Assembly (NCBI GenBank): GCA_001749745.1
Contig: JWTM01000229.1
Location: 1-55,809 of the forward strand
DNA length: 55,809 bases
DNA from: Candidatus Marispirochaeta associata
GTDB lineage: Bacteria > Spirochaetota > Spirochaetia > JC444 > Marispirochaetaceae
Direction of reading: 5' to 3'
Shown in pieces: positions 23,586-32,844 of this stretch. Numbering within the stretch: the stretch's first letter is position 1; each line of letters starts with the position of its first letter. Position numbers and translations under genes: made by a program. The notes beneath the pieces were generated by a model, which did no database searches, was not told the origin of the DNA, and was given only the letters and a program-made list of their open reading frames with translations.

Positions 23586-25639
23586 ACATCCGGCTCCTGT
23601 TGCAGGAGGTCCTCCTCCCGGAGTAGCTGCTCGCTCTCGATCCAGCCCTCGGCACCATAGGCGGTCTCCACCAGGATATAGGATCCCGACTGCTGGGTAA
23701 CCCGTACTGCCAGCCCCGCCGGAATCGCAACCCACTCTTGGGCGTTCTCCCGGGGGATCCTACGGGAGACCAAATCCTCCCGGATTACGCCGAATCGTTC
23801 TTGTCGCATCACTTGGCCGTGAATGAAGAGTCCGGCCATACCGGCGCTGAGGGTCAGGAAGACGAGTGTCGATAAGAGCAGCAGCGAACGTTGATAGAAG
23901 AGGGAGAGGATCAACGAGAGAAAGAGCAGGTTATAGAAGACCAGCAGCAGGAGAAAGGAGAGTTCCGGGAAGTAGAACCGGGGCAAGCTGAACTGACGCT
24001 GATACTCTCCGCGAAAATTAAGCTCTTCCCAGTAGCGAGAGACCCTTTCGTTCGGCCCCAGACGCCGGTTTGCTCCTAACAGAGCTGCAACGGCCTCCGC
24101 CTGCCGTCCCTCCTCTCCCAGGGCAAGACTGTAGTTGTAGAGAAGTCGTCCGTTCTGTGCATGATCGGCGACCAGACGACTGTAGAGGGTGGCTGCTCCG
24201 GAGTAATCACCGCTCAGGAATCGCTCCTCAGCCGCGTGCAGCTCCTCGCCTAGTGGAGTTCCGCCGCCCGAGCTCAGCAGGAGAAGCGACAAGGGCAGGC
24301 AGAGAAGGGCCGCCGTACTCTTGGCTCCAAAACGCTTTATCAGACGCAGCGCCAGCACCAGCATCGGACCGGGGAGAAAGAGTAGATAGAGGGGCCAGAC
24401 GGTACTCAAGCGACGCTGCTCCGCCTCTTCGATTTCTGCGGGCGAATAGAGAAGCTCCTCGGCCACAAAGGCTGGACCCGGGTCAGGCTCATTTCCGGGG
24501 AGAACCTCGACGGTTTCAGTCTGCAGCGGAATCCGCCTCGGGCTGCCCTCCCGGGGATTCAGATAGGCAAACGAGGGAACCTCGATGGCGATCTCCCCCG
24601 CTTCCTCCGCCTCGAGGATATAGCGTTGGATCCGGTACCCGGTATAACCGGCTTCCGCCGGCTGGTAGAAATACTGTTCATCCTCACGTAGCAAGACAGC
24701 ACCTTCGAAGCGGGGACTGGGCATAGTCAGATAATTAAGGTTGCCCTCCCCTTCCAGTCGGAGGCTTACCTGAAACTCCTCTCCGGCTTCGATCTGCCGT
24801 GATTCGAGGAGCAGTTCCAAACCGAAGCCGCCCACCGCGCCGCTCTCCCGCACCTCTTCGGGCAGCGGCAGAACCTCCAGCGCGACGGCCGCAGAGGTCC
24901 CCCGGCGTTCTCCTGCCTCCACTTCGGCCCGGTTCAGGAAGTAGCGCCCCGTCCCGGTGGGGGTAAAGAGGAATCCGCTTGCCGTCTGCCGCATGAGCGT
25001 AAACGGCCCCAGAGACCGGGACTCGGTCGACTGCAGATCCGGGGCTTCCTCGAAAAAACCCCCTTCCGAAGGCTCCACCGAGACCCGATCTATTAAAACC
25101 GGCTCCTCGAGATTCTCTATCATGAGCTGTACGGGGATAGTCTGTCCCTGATAAAAAGGACCCTCCGGCAACTGCCACTCCACTTCCAGGGGCAGGGAGA
25201 GGACCGAATCACGGTAGGTACCCACCCGCAGGAGCGCCTCCCGGGTCGCTCCGGGACGGCCGTTTATGCTGTAGGGGATCGAAGGGAAAAGGACGATTCC
25301 GCTTTCGGATGAGCGCAGGATATAGCTGACGGAAACCAGCGGGATAACGCTCCCGTCCGGTCGGGTCTCTATTATCCCGCGGATGTAGGGACCTGCGTAG
25401 AGGCGCACCCCGCGAGGATACTCCCAGGAGCCGATGCTGACGTCGGCGGCGGACGGGGTGGGCAGGATGAAACTCACCGTGAAGCGGTCGTTCACCCCCA
25501 CCGGATTGGGCAGGATCTCGACCGGCGCCGGATCGGCGTCGGACGCTTGCGCAAATAGCGCCGGTTGCAGCAGAAAGAGCAGCAGCCCTACCAGGAGGGT
25601 TGTTCGGAATCGGCTTCGCCCTGTTCCTGGGATACCCAT
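23582..25639 (-). CDS. BatD-like protein fused to TPR and SH3-like domains
   Basis: 685 aa. Signal peptide at 1-30. Residues about 35-400 carry BatD/oxygen-tolerance-like beta-domains (VEWQLPEGPFYQGQTIPVQLMIENLEEPVLIDRVSVEP; FQVSLRLEGEGNLNYLTMPSPRFEG, the hallmark of BatD repeats). A TM helix lies at about 420-440, a TPR-like segment at 470-530 (FLSGDYSGAATLYSRLVADHAQNGRLLYNYSLALGEEG), two further TM helices at about 560-620, and a C-terminal bacterial SH3-like domain (VAIPAGLAVRVTQQSGSYILVETAYGAEGWIESEQLL). This merges what are separate batD and batE-like genes elsewhere. Start supported by AAGGAGGA; overlaps the TPR lipoprotein gene by 52 bp. Confidence 0.82.
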   Translation of the reverse strand: MGIPGTGRSRFRTTLLVGLLLFLLQPALFAQASDADPAPVEILPNPVGVNDRFTVSFILPTPSAADVSIGSWEYPRGVRLYAGPYIRGIIETRPDGSVIPLVSVSYILRSSESGIVLFPSIPYSINGRPGATREALLRVGTYRDSVLSLPLEVEWQLPEGPFYQGQTIPVQLMIENLEEPVLIDRVSVEPSEGGFFEEAPDLQSTESRSLGPFTLMRQTASGFLFTPTGTGRYFLNRAEVEAGERRGTSAAVALEVLPLPEEVRESGAVGGFGLELLLESRQIEAGEEFQVSLRLEGEGNLNYLTMPSPRFEGAVLLREDEQYFYQPAEAGYTGYRIQRYILEAEEAGEIAIEVPSFAYLNPREGSPRRIPLQTETVEVLPGNEPDPGPAFVAEELLYSPAEIEEAEQRRLSTVWPLYLLFLPGPMLVLALRLIKRFGAKSTAALLCLPLSLLLLSSGGGTPLGEELHAAEERFLSGDYSGAATLYSRLVADHAQNGRLLYNYSLALGEEGRQAEAVAALLGANRRLGPNERVSRYWEELNFRGEYQRQFSLPRFYFPELSFLLLLVFYNLLFLSLILSLFYQRSLLLLSTLVFLTLSAGMAGLFIHGQVMRQERFGVIREDLVSRRIPRENAQEWVAIPAGLAVRVTQQSGSYILVETAYGAEGWIESEQLLREEDLLQQEPDV

Positions 25640-26175
25640 TGGGACTCCTCCTTGCGCTGAATATATTGCAGGATTCTCTCCACCTCGTCGCTGGGTTCGG
25701 ATCCCGACCGGGATCCGCCCTGGCTTCGGACGGACTGACTCGTCTCCTGACTACTGAGCTTCTGGAGGCTCAGCTCCAGATTTCGTTTCGCCTCCATACT
25801 CTCGGGCCGGATAGTCAGGGCATCCCTGAAGCTGGCATAAGCCTTCGCGTACTGGCTGAGTTCGAAATAGAGGTTGCCCTGGTTAAAAAGGGTTCGAAAG
25901 AGGAGCTCTCCCTCCGCCCCCTCCCGGGCCAGGCGCCACTCCTCTTCGGCGGCGGCGGTCTCTCCCAGGGCATAGAATACATTCCCCAGGTTGTAGTGGA
26001 TTACCGCTTCTTCGGCGCTCCCCTCCTCAAGGATGCGCAGATAGGCCACCGTGGCGGGTTGGTAGCGGCCGTTCATATAGTCGTAGTTCCCCTTCCAGAC
26101 CCGCCAATGCGAGGCATAGGGAGCGCAGCCGAGAAAAAGCAGGGGTAGAAGCAGTATTAAAAGGCGTTTTTCCAT
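25588..26175 (-). CDS. TPR lipoprotein of the bat operon (BatC-like)
   Basis: 195 aa. Lipoprotein signal MEKRLLILLLPLLFLGC (lipobox LFLGC, Cys17). Two or three TPR units follow (AVIHYNLGNVFYALGETAAAEEEWRLA, TLFNQGNLYFELSQYAKAYASFRDALTIRPESMEAKRNLEL), then a low-complexity Ser/Gln/Glu tail (SSQETSQSVRSQGGSRSGSEPSDE). In Bat clusters such TPR proteins are thought to scaffold the VWA partners at the membrane. Overlaps batB by 19 bp and the batD-like gene by 52 bp. Confidence 0.8.
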   Translation of the reverse strand: MEKRLLILLLPLLFLGCAPYASHWRVWKGNYDYMNGRYQPATVAYLRILEEGSAEEAVIHYNLGNVFYALGETAAAEEEWRLAREGAEGELLFRTLFNQGNLYFELSQYAKAYASFRDALTIRPESMEAKRNLELSLQKLSSQETSQSVRSQGGSRSGSEPSDEVERILQYIQRKEESQWVSQEQGEADSEQPSW

Positions 26176-27125
26176 CGCACTATCCGAATCAAAAAATAGA
26201 GTAGTAGAGATGCCAGAGCCCCTAATAGGTAGGGGTGATACGCCGACTCCCGCGGTTCATTGTAGCGTATCGCGGAGGTGCCGTAGAGAGCGTCGATTTT
26301 GCGCATCAGCCCCGGATCGTTCAATGAGAGATACTCCCCCTCGGTCTCTTCGGAAAGAAAGCGAAGATTCACCGGATGAAGCCGGGTCAGGACCGTTTCG
26401 CCCTCTGCATCCCGCAGGTAATCACCGTCGCCCAGCGGGATTCGGGCGCCTTCGACCTCGCCCGCACCGATGGTAATAATCATGATTCCCCGCTCGCGAG
26501 CAGTCTCGACCACAGGCGCCAGCTCATCACCGAAGTTCTCGCCGTCCGAGAAGAGGAAGAGGAAGCGCTCGCTCTCCACCCCGCTGGGGAAGGACTCCAG
26601 GGCCGCCTCGAGTCCCGAGGGAAGATCGCTCCCCTGGCGGGTCATTATCGCCGGTTGGAGATTAGTCAGGACCGTTTCGAAGAGGGCCCGGTCCTCGGTG
26701 ATGGGAATCAGCTTGAGCCCGGCACCGCGGAATACGGTCAATCCGAAACGTCCGGTTCCGCCGTGGGTGGACATGATTCCCCGGATAATCTCCAGCGAAC
26801 GGCCGAGACGATTAGGATCGGAGTCCTCGGCCAGCATACTGCGAGAGATATCCAGAGCAAAGACGGTGTCCCGCTCCTCCACGGTGCGGATCTCCGGCGC
26901 GCCGCGTCGCTCAGGGTCGGCTAAGGCCAGGGTAGCAAGGAGGACGAAGAGCACCAGCGCCAGGGAGGAGAAAAACCATTTAACCGTAAAGATATCCAGA
27001 TAGTCACGCCGACGACCGACCAATACCTGCAGGTCTCGCCTACCGCGTACGAAGCCTCTCCAGAGGATACCCCCCAGAGGAAGAAGTACCAGCAGGGAGA
27101 AGAAGTATTCGGGGTGTTGAAACAT
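26157..27125 (-). CDS. VWA-domain membrane protein BatB
   Basis: 322 aa. TM helices at about 8-25 and 53-72 and at the C-terminus (ALASLLLYFLIRIV); between them a von Willebrand factor A domain with MIDAS residues in FALDISRSM (DxSxS), a later Thr/Asp in FLFLFSDGEN and TIGAGEVEGARIPL. Typical of BatB/YjbN-type aerotolerance proteins, which work with MoxR AAA+ ATPases as chaperone-like complexes. It directly follows batA with no gap. Confidence 0.88.
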   Translation of the reverse strand: MFQHPEYFFSLLVLLPLGGILWRGFVRGRRDLQVLVGRRRDYLDIFTVKWFFSSLALVLFVLLATLALADPERRGAPEIRTVEERDTVFALDISRSMLAEDSDPNRLGRSLEIIRGIMSTHGGTGRFGLTVFRGAGLKLIPITEDRALFETVLTNLQPAIMTRQGSDLPSGLEAALESFPSGVESERFLFLFSDGENFGDELAPVVETARERGIMIITIGAGEVEGARIPLGDGDYLRDAEGETVLTRLHPVNLRFLSEETEGEYLSLNDPGLMRKIDALYGTSAIRYNEPRESAYHPYLLGALASLLLYFLIRIVRWKNAF

Positions 27126-28127
27126 CTAAATCGCCTCCCCGAGGATTAGTCTTCGTACCAGTATACTCACAAAGATCGCGACGGCACCCAGAATCAGGAA
27201 GAGACGATAGGCCGGATCCGACTCGATCTTGACCTTTACCCGCTTCTCGGTAACCGCCGAAGAGTCGATAGAGCGAAAGACCGTCTCCAAGGCGCCGGGG
27301 GTGCTGGCGGCATAGAAGCGCCCGCCGGTCGATTCCGCCAGCGTGCGTAAAAGCTCCTCATCGTAGGAACCCGAGAATATTCCCTGATAAATCCTGCCGG
27401 TCTCAGGATCGGTATACTCCCCGGGGACATCCCCTTCGCTCCCGATTCCGATGGCGTAGATCCGGATACCCAAGGATTCGGCGATATCCGCCGCACTCTC
27501 GGGACTGATTTCGCCGGCGTTATTCTCCCCGTCGGTGAGAAGAATGATAATCTTCTCCTCGGCGCTGCTTTCCCGCAGATGCAGGGAAGCCACGGCGAGC
27601 CCCACGCCGATGGCGGTTCCCTTGCCGAGACTCATCAGCTCCAGCTCATCCACCGCCCGCAGATAGGCCCCGTAGTCGAGGGTGGGCGGGACCTTCAACG
27701 CCGCCTCGTCGCTGAATACTACCAGACCCACCGGGTCGTTCTCCCGGGAGCGGATAAAGGTCTTGATTACCTCCCGGGCGGTGGTGAAGCGGTTGTTGGG
27801 ATAGAAGTCCTGGGCGGCCATACTGGGCGATTCGTCCAGCACGAAGACGATATCGATACCCCGGGTGAGGTAGATCCGTTCCTTTCGGACCCGTCCGGGG
27901 CCGGCCAGGGCGAGTACGAGCAATACGAATCCCGCCCAGAAAAGGAGATGTCCCAGAAAATCGGCTACCCTCAGTAGCGGCGGAATCCGTTCGAAGATGT
28001 CTCCCCGCCAGACCGACAACGAAAAGGGGACGGCTCCGCCCCGGCGCTTCCAGAAGTGGGCCGCGAAGATTGCCGGCGGGATCAGGGCCAGGAGCAGGAG
28101 ATAGGCGGGACTCTCAAAGATCCACAT
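27126..28127 (-). CDS. VWA-domain membrane protein BatA
   Basis: 333 aa. N-terminal TM helices (about 5-22 and 58-78), then a VWA domain with the MIDAS motif FVLDESPSM (DxSxS), GKGTAIGVGLAVAS, IILLTDGENNAG, and the BatA hallmark GIRIYAIGIGSEGDVP...GRIYQGIFSGSYDEELLRTLAESTGGRFY; C-terminal TM helix. Partner of BatB. Overlaps the preceding accessory gene by 14 bp. Confidence 0.9.
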   Translation of the reverse strand: MWIFESPAYLLLLALIPPAIFAAHFWKRRGGAVPFSLSVWRGDIFERIPPLLRVADFLGHLLFWAGFVLLVLALAGPGRVRKERIYLTRGIDIVFVLDESPSMAAQDFYPNNRFTTAREVIKTFIRSRENDPVGLVVFSDEAALKVPPTLDYGAYLRAVDELELMSLGKGTAIGVGLAVASLHLRESSAEEKIIILLTDGENNAGEISPESAADIAESLGIRIYAIGIGSEGDVPGEYTDPETGRIYQGIFSGSYDEELLRTLAESTGGRFYAASTPGALETVFRSIDSSAVTEKRVKVKIESDPAYRLFLILGAVAIFVSILVRRLILGEAI

Positions 28128-29010
28128 CGACGTCCACCTCCTTCTCCCGGTTGCGATACTGCTCCTCCAGTTGGCCGACCAGATCGCCCAGCCTGAGAAG
28201 ATCGTCGCCCTTCTTATCCTCCCCGGCCTCGATACCGGCGAACTTAATCATATCGGCGTACTCGAGGAAGTGGATTAAGCGTAAAGCGGTATCGCCTTCG
28301 GGAAAAATCTTCTGCATCATTACCCGGATCTCATGGATAGTCGTACTGATGCAGTCGCCGCCGGTTCTCCGGCTGATGTAGGTCCTGACTGCATCAGACA
28401 GACGGTAGTAGAAATCCCGGTCCGGCAGCAGCAGCGCCTGAGAGCTCAACTCCTTCAGATCCCGCTTCAGCCGCCAGTAGGGCCGCCGTCGCGTCCAGTA
28501 GAGTGAGAGGGAACGTATCCGGCCCCGAATAAAGCCGGAGGCGGCGATGAGCGCCAGCGGGCCGGTAAAGAGCAGCACCATCGTCAGAACCAGAAGCAGC
28601 ATGGTCCCGGGAAGGTAGAGCTGATTGCGGAGATCGGCGATATCCCCGTCCTCCTCTTCCAGGATCGTAGTCGTATGAATCTTGAGTCCCCGCAGGGTAA
28701 AATCACCGAAAGCGACCTCCGGCAGGGTCCGGGTTCCGGGGGCGAAGGGAGAGAAGAAGAGCCTAAGCTCATAGCCACCCTCCCGCGTCTCAACCTCGGC
28801 CCCGCGAAAGAGGATCCATTCCGCCTGAGGAAGGGCCGCGGGCTTGTCGATCAGCATTCCCGGCGGGGCTTCGACCTCAACCCTCATCTCGACGGTGTCG
28901 CCCACATAGTATTCCGGGGGCAGAAAGAGGATCGAATCGATCCGAGCTCCGCTCTGGGCATTGAGAAGACCGCCGGCAAGAAGCAGCAGGAGAGCAATTG
29001 CCCGCTTCAT
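28114..29010 (-). CDS. Bat-operon accessory membrane protein
   Basis: 298 aa from the ATG at 29010, which overlaps the DUF58 stop (ATGA). Signal peptide MKRAIALLLLLAGGLLNAQ; an outer beta-domain (VEMRVEVEAPPGMLIDKPAALPQAEWILFRGAEVE) resembling the N-terminal part of BatD; a TM helix at about 145-170; and a cytoplasmic helical part (YRLSDAVRTYISRRTGGDCISTTIHEI, LIHFLEYADMIKFAG). This pattern matches the accessory protein often found between DUF58 and BatA genes (DUF4381-like in other phyla); that family assignment is from memory. Function not known beyond membership in the MoxR-Bat system. Confidence 0.72.
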   Translation of the reverse strand: MKRAIALLLLLAGGLLNAQSGARIDSILFLPPEYYVGDTVEMRVEVEAPPGMLIDKPAALPQAEWILFRGAEVETREGGYELRLFFSPFAPGTRTLPEVAFGDFTLRGLKIHTTTILEEEDGDIADLRNQLYLPGTMLLLVLTMVLLFTGPLALIAASGFIRGRIRSLSLYWTRRRPYWRLKRDLKELSSQALLLPDRDFYYRLSDAVRTYISRRTGGDCISTTIHEIRVMMQKIFPEGDTALRLIHFLEYADMIKFAGIEAGEDKKGDDLLRLGDLVGQLEEQYRNREKEVDVDVDL

Positions 29011-29882
29011 ACGCCTCGCCTCCGGCTCTTGAAGAAGGCGAGCACCTTGGCCACCGGATCGTCGGCGGTATCCACATCGAGAACCTGTATCCTGCGGCGA
29101 CGACACTCCCGCTGGAAGAGGATCTCCTGGGTATCCCAGAAATCGGCGTAGGCGCGCTTGAAGGCCTTGGAACGGCCGCTGGCGAGGATTCTGTGCCCCC
29201 GTTCGGGATCGCGCAGGTTCAAGCTGCCCTTGATGGGGATCTCTTTATCGCCGGCGTCGGTAATGCGGACCGCGATTACGTCGTGCTTGCGGGAGAGGAG
29301 GGTCAGCTCGTTCCAGCCGCTGGCGGTTCGGAAATCGGAGAAGATAACGCAGATCCCCCGGGAACTGAGGCTCTCGTAAACCGTCTTCAAGGCCAGCCCT
29401 AAATCCGATCCTCCCCCGGAAGCAACCAGGTTTTCCATATCCTGAATCAGACTGGCCACATGTTTCCGCCCCTTAGAAGGGGGCACCCACTTCTCGATCC
29501 TGTCCGAGAAGAAGACCCCGCCTACCCGATCGTTGTTGTGGACCGCGGCAAAGGCGAAGATGGCGCCGAGAATCATAGCCATGTCCCGTTTGGTGATCTC
29601 GCCGATCCCTTGATTGAGGGAGGCGGAGACATCGATTACCAGGGAGAGGACCAGTTCCCGTTCCTCTCGAAAGGTCTTGGCGTAGGGCGAGCCCATGCGG
29701 GAGGAGACGTTCCAGTCGATATTGCGCATATCGTCGCCCTCGGTATACTCCCGAACCTCGTCGAATTCGAGTCCGGGGCCGCGGAAGACGGAGCGGTAGT
29801 TTCCGGCAAAGATCCCCTCTAAGAGCTTCGCGCTGACCAGCGGGAGGTTGCGGATGCGTTGAAAAAGTTTCTCTTTCTCCAT
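29007..29882 (-). CDS. DUF58 (VWA-like) protein
   Basis: 291 aa. DUF58 signatures: FRGPGLEFDEVREYTEGDDMRNIDWNVSSRMGSPYAKTFREERELVLSLVIDVSASL, where VIDVSAS supplies a MIDAS-like DxSxS. No TM helices, so cytoplasmic. In MoxR operons this protein is the direct ATPase partner. The start is 16 bp after moxR, with the expected order moxR-DUF58-bat. Confidence 0.92.
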   Translation of the reverse strand: MEKEKLFQRIRNLPLVSAKLLEGIFAGNYRSVFRGPGLEFDEVREYTEGDDMRNIDWNVSSRMGSPYAKTFREERELVLSLVIDVSASLNQGIGEITKRDMAMILGAIFAFAAVHNNDRVGGVFFSDRIEKWVPPSKGRKHVASLIQDMENLVASGGGSDLGLALKTVYESLSSRGICVIFSDFRTASGWNELTLLSRKHDVIAVRITDAGDKEIPIKGSLNLRDPERGHRILASGRSKAFKRAYADFWDTQEILFQRECRRRRIQVLDVDTADDPVAKVLAFFKSRRRGV

Positions 29883-29898
29883 GACAGAGGTCGAATGA

Positions 29899-30885
29899 TC
29901 AGGGAACCGGAACGGCGCGGAGGATCATGTCGATGATATTCTCACTGCTCAGTTCCTCGGATTCCGCCTCGTAGGAGGGGATTATCCGGTGACGAAGCAC
30001 ATCGTGTACCACCGCCTTCACATCCTCAGGGAGTACATAGCCCCGACCGGCGAAGAGGGCGTGCACCTTGGCCGCCCGGTAGAGGAAGAGGGTCGCCCGG
30101 GTAGAGGCGCCGAACTCGATATAGCGGGTATAGGCGTAGCGGACGGTGTCCGTCTCTCGGGAAGCGGTGACTATAGAGACGATATACTCCTCTATGCGCT
30201 CGTCCACCTTGATCGAGGCGGCGGTCTCCTTGATGGTATTCAGAATCCCAGGGGTCAAGACCTTCTGGACGAAGACCTTCTTCTCAACCCCCAAGCGGCG
30301 CAGAATAGCCAGTTCATCCTGGGGATCGGGATAATCGACCTTGAGCTTCATCATGAAGCGATCCAGCTGGGCCTCCGGGAGGGGATAGGTACCTTCGCTT
30401 TCGATCGGATTCTGGGTGGCCAGCACGAAGAAGGGCTTCGGCAGATAATGCGTCTCGTCTCCAAGGGTTACGTGGCGCTCTTCCATCGCCTCCAGCAGCG
30501 CCGACTGCACCTTCGCCGGGGCGCGGTTGATTTCGTCGGCCAGGATAATGTTGGCAAAGACCGGCCCTTTGCGGGCCACGAACTCGCCGGTCTGTTGCCG
30601 GTAGATCATCGTTCCGATCAGGTCCGCCGGCAGCAAGTCCGGGGTAAACTGCAGCCGTTTAAAGCTCGCGTCGAGTACCTCGGAAAGGGTCTTCACCGCC
30701 AGGGTCTTCGCGAGACCCGGGACTCCCTCTAAAAGCACATGGCCGCCGGCTATCAGGCCGGTCAGCATCCCGTCTACCATCGCCTCCTGTCCAATAAGAC
30801 GCTTGGCTATCTCCTTCCTGCAGCGGTTAAGCTCCGTGCAGGCTCGTTCTACGTTTGCATCGATTCGATTCGCGACGTTGTCCAT
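29899..30885 (-). CDS. MoxR-family AAA+ ATPase
   Basis: 328 aa. Walker A GVPGLAKT, Walker B IILADEINRAPAKVQSALLEAMEE, sensor-1 VLATQNPIESEGTYPLPEAQLDRF and the C-terminal lid with SYEAE. MoxR ATPases remodel or activate VWA-domain partners; here DUF58, BatA and BatB. It starts 10 bp after argJ, so it is expected to share argJ's promoter. Confidence 0.94.
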   Translation of the reverse strand: MDNVANRIDANVERACTELNRCRKEIAKRLIGQEAMVDGMLTGLIAGGHVLLEGVPGLAKTLAVKTLSEVLDASFKRLQFTPDLLPADLIGTMIYRQQTGEFVARKGPVFANIILADEINRAPAKVQSALLEAMEERHVTLGDETHYLPKPFFVLATQNPIESEGTYPLPEAQLDRFMMKLKVDYPDPQDELAILRRLGVEKKVFVQKVLTPGILNTIKETAASIKVDERIEEYIVSIVTASRETDTVRYAYTRYIEFGASTRATLFLYRAAKVHALFAGRGYVLPEDVKAVVHDVLRHRIIPSYEAESEELSSENIIDMILRAVPVP

Positions 30886-30895
30886 TTATATCCCT

Positions 30896-32173
30896 TTAAC
30901 TTCGGTATTCGGCGTTCTCCCGAATATACTCATAGGAGAAGTCACTGCCCCACACCAGGGCGGCGCCGTCACCGTCGCTTAAGTCTATCCCAATTTCGAC
31001 CATTTCGTCATGCTCCGGGAAACCTTTTTGTTCGGACGAGAAGGAGCAATCCTGCAGATAGTCGGATAAACGGCGCTCCAGAGAGGGATCGAGCCGGAAC
31101 TCTCCAGAGGAGAAGACCTGGTGACCGCCCAGGCTGAGCTTGAGCCGGTCGAGATTGAGGGGAATCCCGCTGTTCCCGGCATAATCCCCGATCGCCGAGA
31201 GTATCCGGCCCACATTGGGGTCGTTGCCGTAGACCGCCGTCTTGACCAGCGGCGAATTGGCTACCGCTTTCCCGAATCCCCGGGCCTCGGCCTTGGTGCG
31301 GGCGCCCTCAACCTTGATCTGCATCACATGGGCGGTGCCCTCGCCGTTGCGCACCAGATCCCGGGCCAGCTCCATAGTGAGCTGAGTCAAGGCTTCGGTG
31401 AAGAGTTCCGCATCTACGGCTCCCGCCTCGCCCGAGGAGAGGAGCAGGGCCATATCGCTGGTGCTCTGATCGCCGTCGACGCTGAGAGCGTTGAACGAGT
31501 CCTGAACTGCCGTATCGAGGCTCCGCTGCAGAACCGCAGCCGGAAGGTCCGCATCGGTCAGGAGAAAGGCGAGCATGGTGGCCATGTTCGGTTCGATCAT
31601 GCCGGCCCCTTTGACGATGCCGGTAATCCGTGCTCCGCCGACTTCAATGGTGCGAATCTTCGGATAGCGGTCGGTAGTCATGATTCCCCGGGCGAACTCC
31701 ACGGCCTTCTGATCAGTCAGCCCATCCCGTAGTTCGGGCAGCCCTGCAGAGATCTCCCCTTCGGGAATCCGCCAGCCGATTACGCCGGTGGAGGCGTAGA
31801 GCCAGGATTCGTCCTCATCCCCGCTCAGCTCCGCCAGCCGGGAGGCGATCCGCCGGGCGCTCTCTAATCCGCCGGGGGCGCAGACATTGGCCACCTTGTT
31901 GTTCACCAGCACGCCGCGGATCTTGTTGCGCCCGACCCGTCCCCGGCAGAGCTGTACCGGGGCGCCGGTAACGGCATTTCGGGTGAAGACTCCCGCGGCG
32001 GTACCGGGTCGGTCGAGTTCGATGAGGCTCAGCTGCATCGGATACGGCTTCGTTCCGGGAAGCTCCGCAGGCAGGAACTCGATTCCCAGCGTACTGGCGC
32101 GGAAGCCCAGGGGAAGCCGAGAACGTCGATCGAGTTCGTTTTGATACTCATCGGGGGAGCTGAATCTAGCCAT
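30896..32173 (-). CDS. argJ: Glutamate N-acetyltransferase/ornithine acetyltransferase ArgJ
   Basis: 425 aa. ArgJ recycles the acetyl group from N-acetylornithine to glutamate in arginine synthesis. The autoproteolysis and catalytic site KGAGMIEPNMATMLAF is intact, with the nucleophile T199 cutting the chain into alpha and beta parts. Also seen: FTRNAVTGAPV, TTDRYPK, DGDQSTSD and SPLVKTAVYGNDPNVGRI, all family signatures; the usual NSGNAN segment is replaced by NNKVANVCAPGG. No other arginine gene is present. It is the first gene of the moxR-bat operon. Its promoter (32180-32208) puts the transcription start at or next to the ATG, and no ribosome site is present. Confidence 0.93.
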   Translation of the reverse strand: MARFSSPDEYQNELDRRSRLPLGFRASTLGIEFLPAELPGTKPYPMQLSLIELDRPGTAAGVFTRNAVTGAPVQLCRGRVGRNKIRGVLVNNKVANVCAPGGLESARRIASRLAELSGDEDESWLYASTGVIGWRIPEGEISAGLPELRDGLTDQKAVEFARGIMTTDRYPKIRTIEVGGARITGIVKGAGMIEPNMATMLAFLLTDADLPAAVLQRSLDTAVQDSFNALSVDGDQSTSDMALLLSSGEAGAVDAELFTEALTQLTMELARDLVRNGEGTAHVMQIKVEGARTKAEARGFGKAVANSPLVKTAVYGNDPNVGRILSAIGDYAGNSGIPLNLDRLKLSLGGHQVFSSGEFRLDPSLERRLSDYLQDCSFSSEQKGFPEHDEMVEIGIDLSDGDGAALVWGSDFSYEYIRENAEYRS

Positions 32174-32179
32174 CCCGTT

Positions 32180-32208
32180 TTTATAGTACGTGCCGGGCCG
32201 GATTGCAA
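32180..32208 (-). promoter_or_regulatory. argJ-moxR-bat operon promoter, apparently leaderless
   Basis: On the minus strand, TTGCAA (32203-32208), exactly 17 bp, TATAAA (32180-32185), then six bases and the ATG. Transcription would begin at or within a base of the A of the start codon. Confidence 0.7.
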
Positions 32209-32271
32209 GGGCCGGTCCCTTGTAGAATCGGGCGAAATTAGGCAGACTCCAAGGAAGCGAAAGGAGAAGTA

Positions 32272-32844
32272 ATGACCCTAAAAGAGTTAGCTATCAAGAA
32301 CCGTAGTTTCCGCATCTTCGACGAGTCCCGGCCGATATCGCCGGAGTTGCTCCGCGAGTTGGTCGATACGGCCCGCATATGCCCCAGCACCGCCAACCGG
32401 CAACCCTTAAAATACAAGATCATCACTGCCGCCGAAGAGCGGGAACGGCTCTACCCCTCCCTGGCCTGGGCGGGATACCTGAAGGAGTGGGACGGCCCGC
32501 AGGCGGGTAAACGCCCTAGCGGTTACGTCATGATTCTAAACGACGACGCCATTGCTAAGGATTCGGGCCTGGACGCCGGAATCTGCGCCCAGACAATGCT
32601 CCTCGGTGCGGCAGAGGCCGGATTCGGCGGCTGTATGATCGGCTCGTTGAAACGTGAGGAGATCCGCAGCAACTTCGCTATTCCCGAAACACAACAGATC
32701 CTGCTGGTTATCGCCTTCGGCGCTCCGGCGGAAGAGGTTGTGCTGGAAGAGACGGGGGCGGAGGGATCGATCCGCTACTACCGGGACGATCAACAGCGTC
32801 ATCACGTACCCAAGCGCCCTCTAAGCGAGGTCCTGCTCGGCTAA
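32272..32844 (+). CDS. Nitroreductase-family protein
   Basis: 190 aa FMN-dependent oxidoreductase fold. Seen: KNRSFRIFDESRPISPELLRELVDTARICPSTANRQPLKYKII (Arg and Ser/Asn of the FMN phosphate site), LDAGICAQTMLLGAAEAGFGGCMIGSLKREEIRSNF and VIAFGAPAEEV, typical of the group. Substrate unknown; family members reduce nitro compounds, flavins or enones. AAGGAG precedes the ATG. It overlaps the next gene by one base (TAATG). Confidence 0.9.
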   Translation: MTLKELAIKNRSFRIFDESRPISPELLRELVDTARICPSTANRQPLKYKIITAAEERERLYPSLAWAGYLKEWDGPQAGKRPSGYVMILNDDAIAKDSGLDAGICAQTMLLGAAEAGFGGCMIGSLKREEIRSNFAIPETQQILLVIAFGAPAEEVVLEETGAEGSIRYYRDDQQRHHVPKRPLSEVLLG

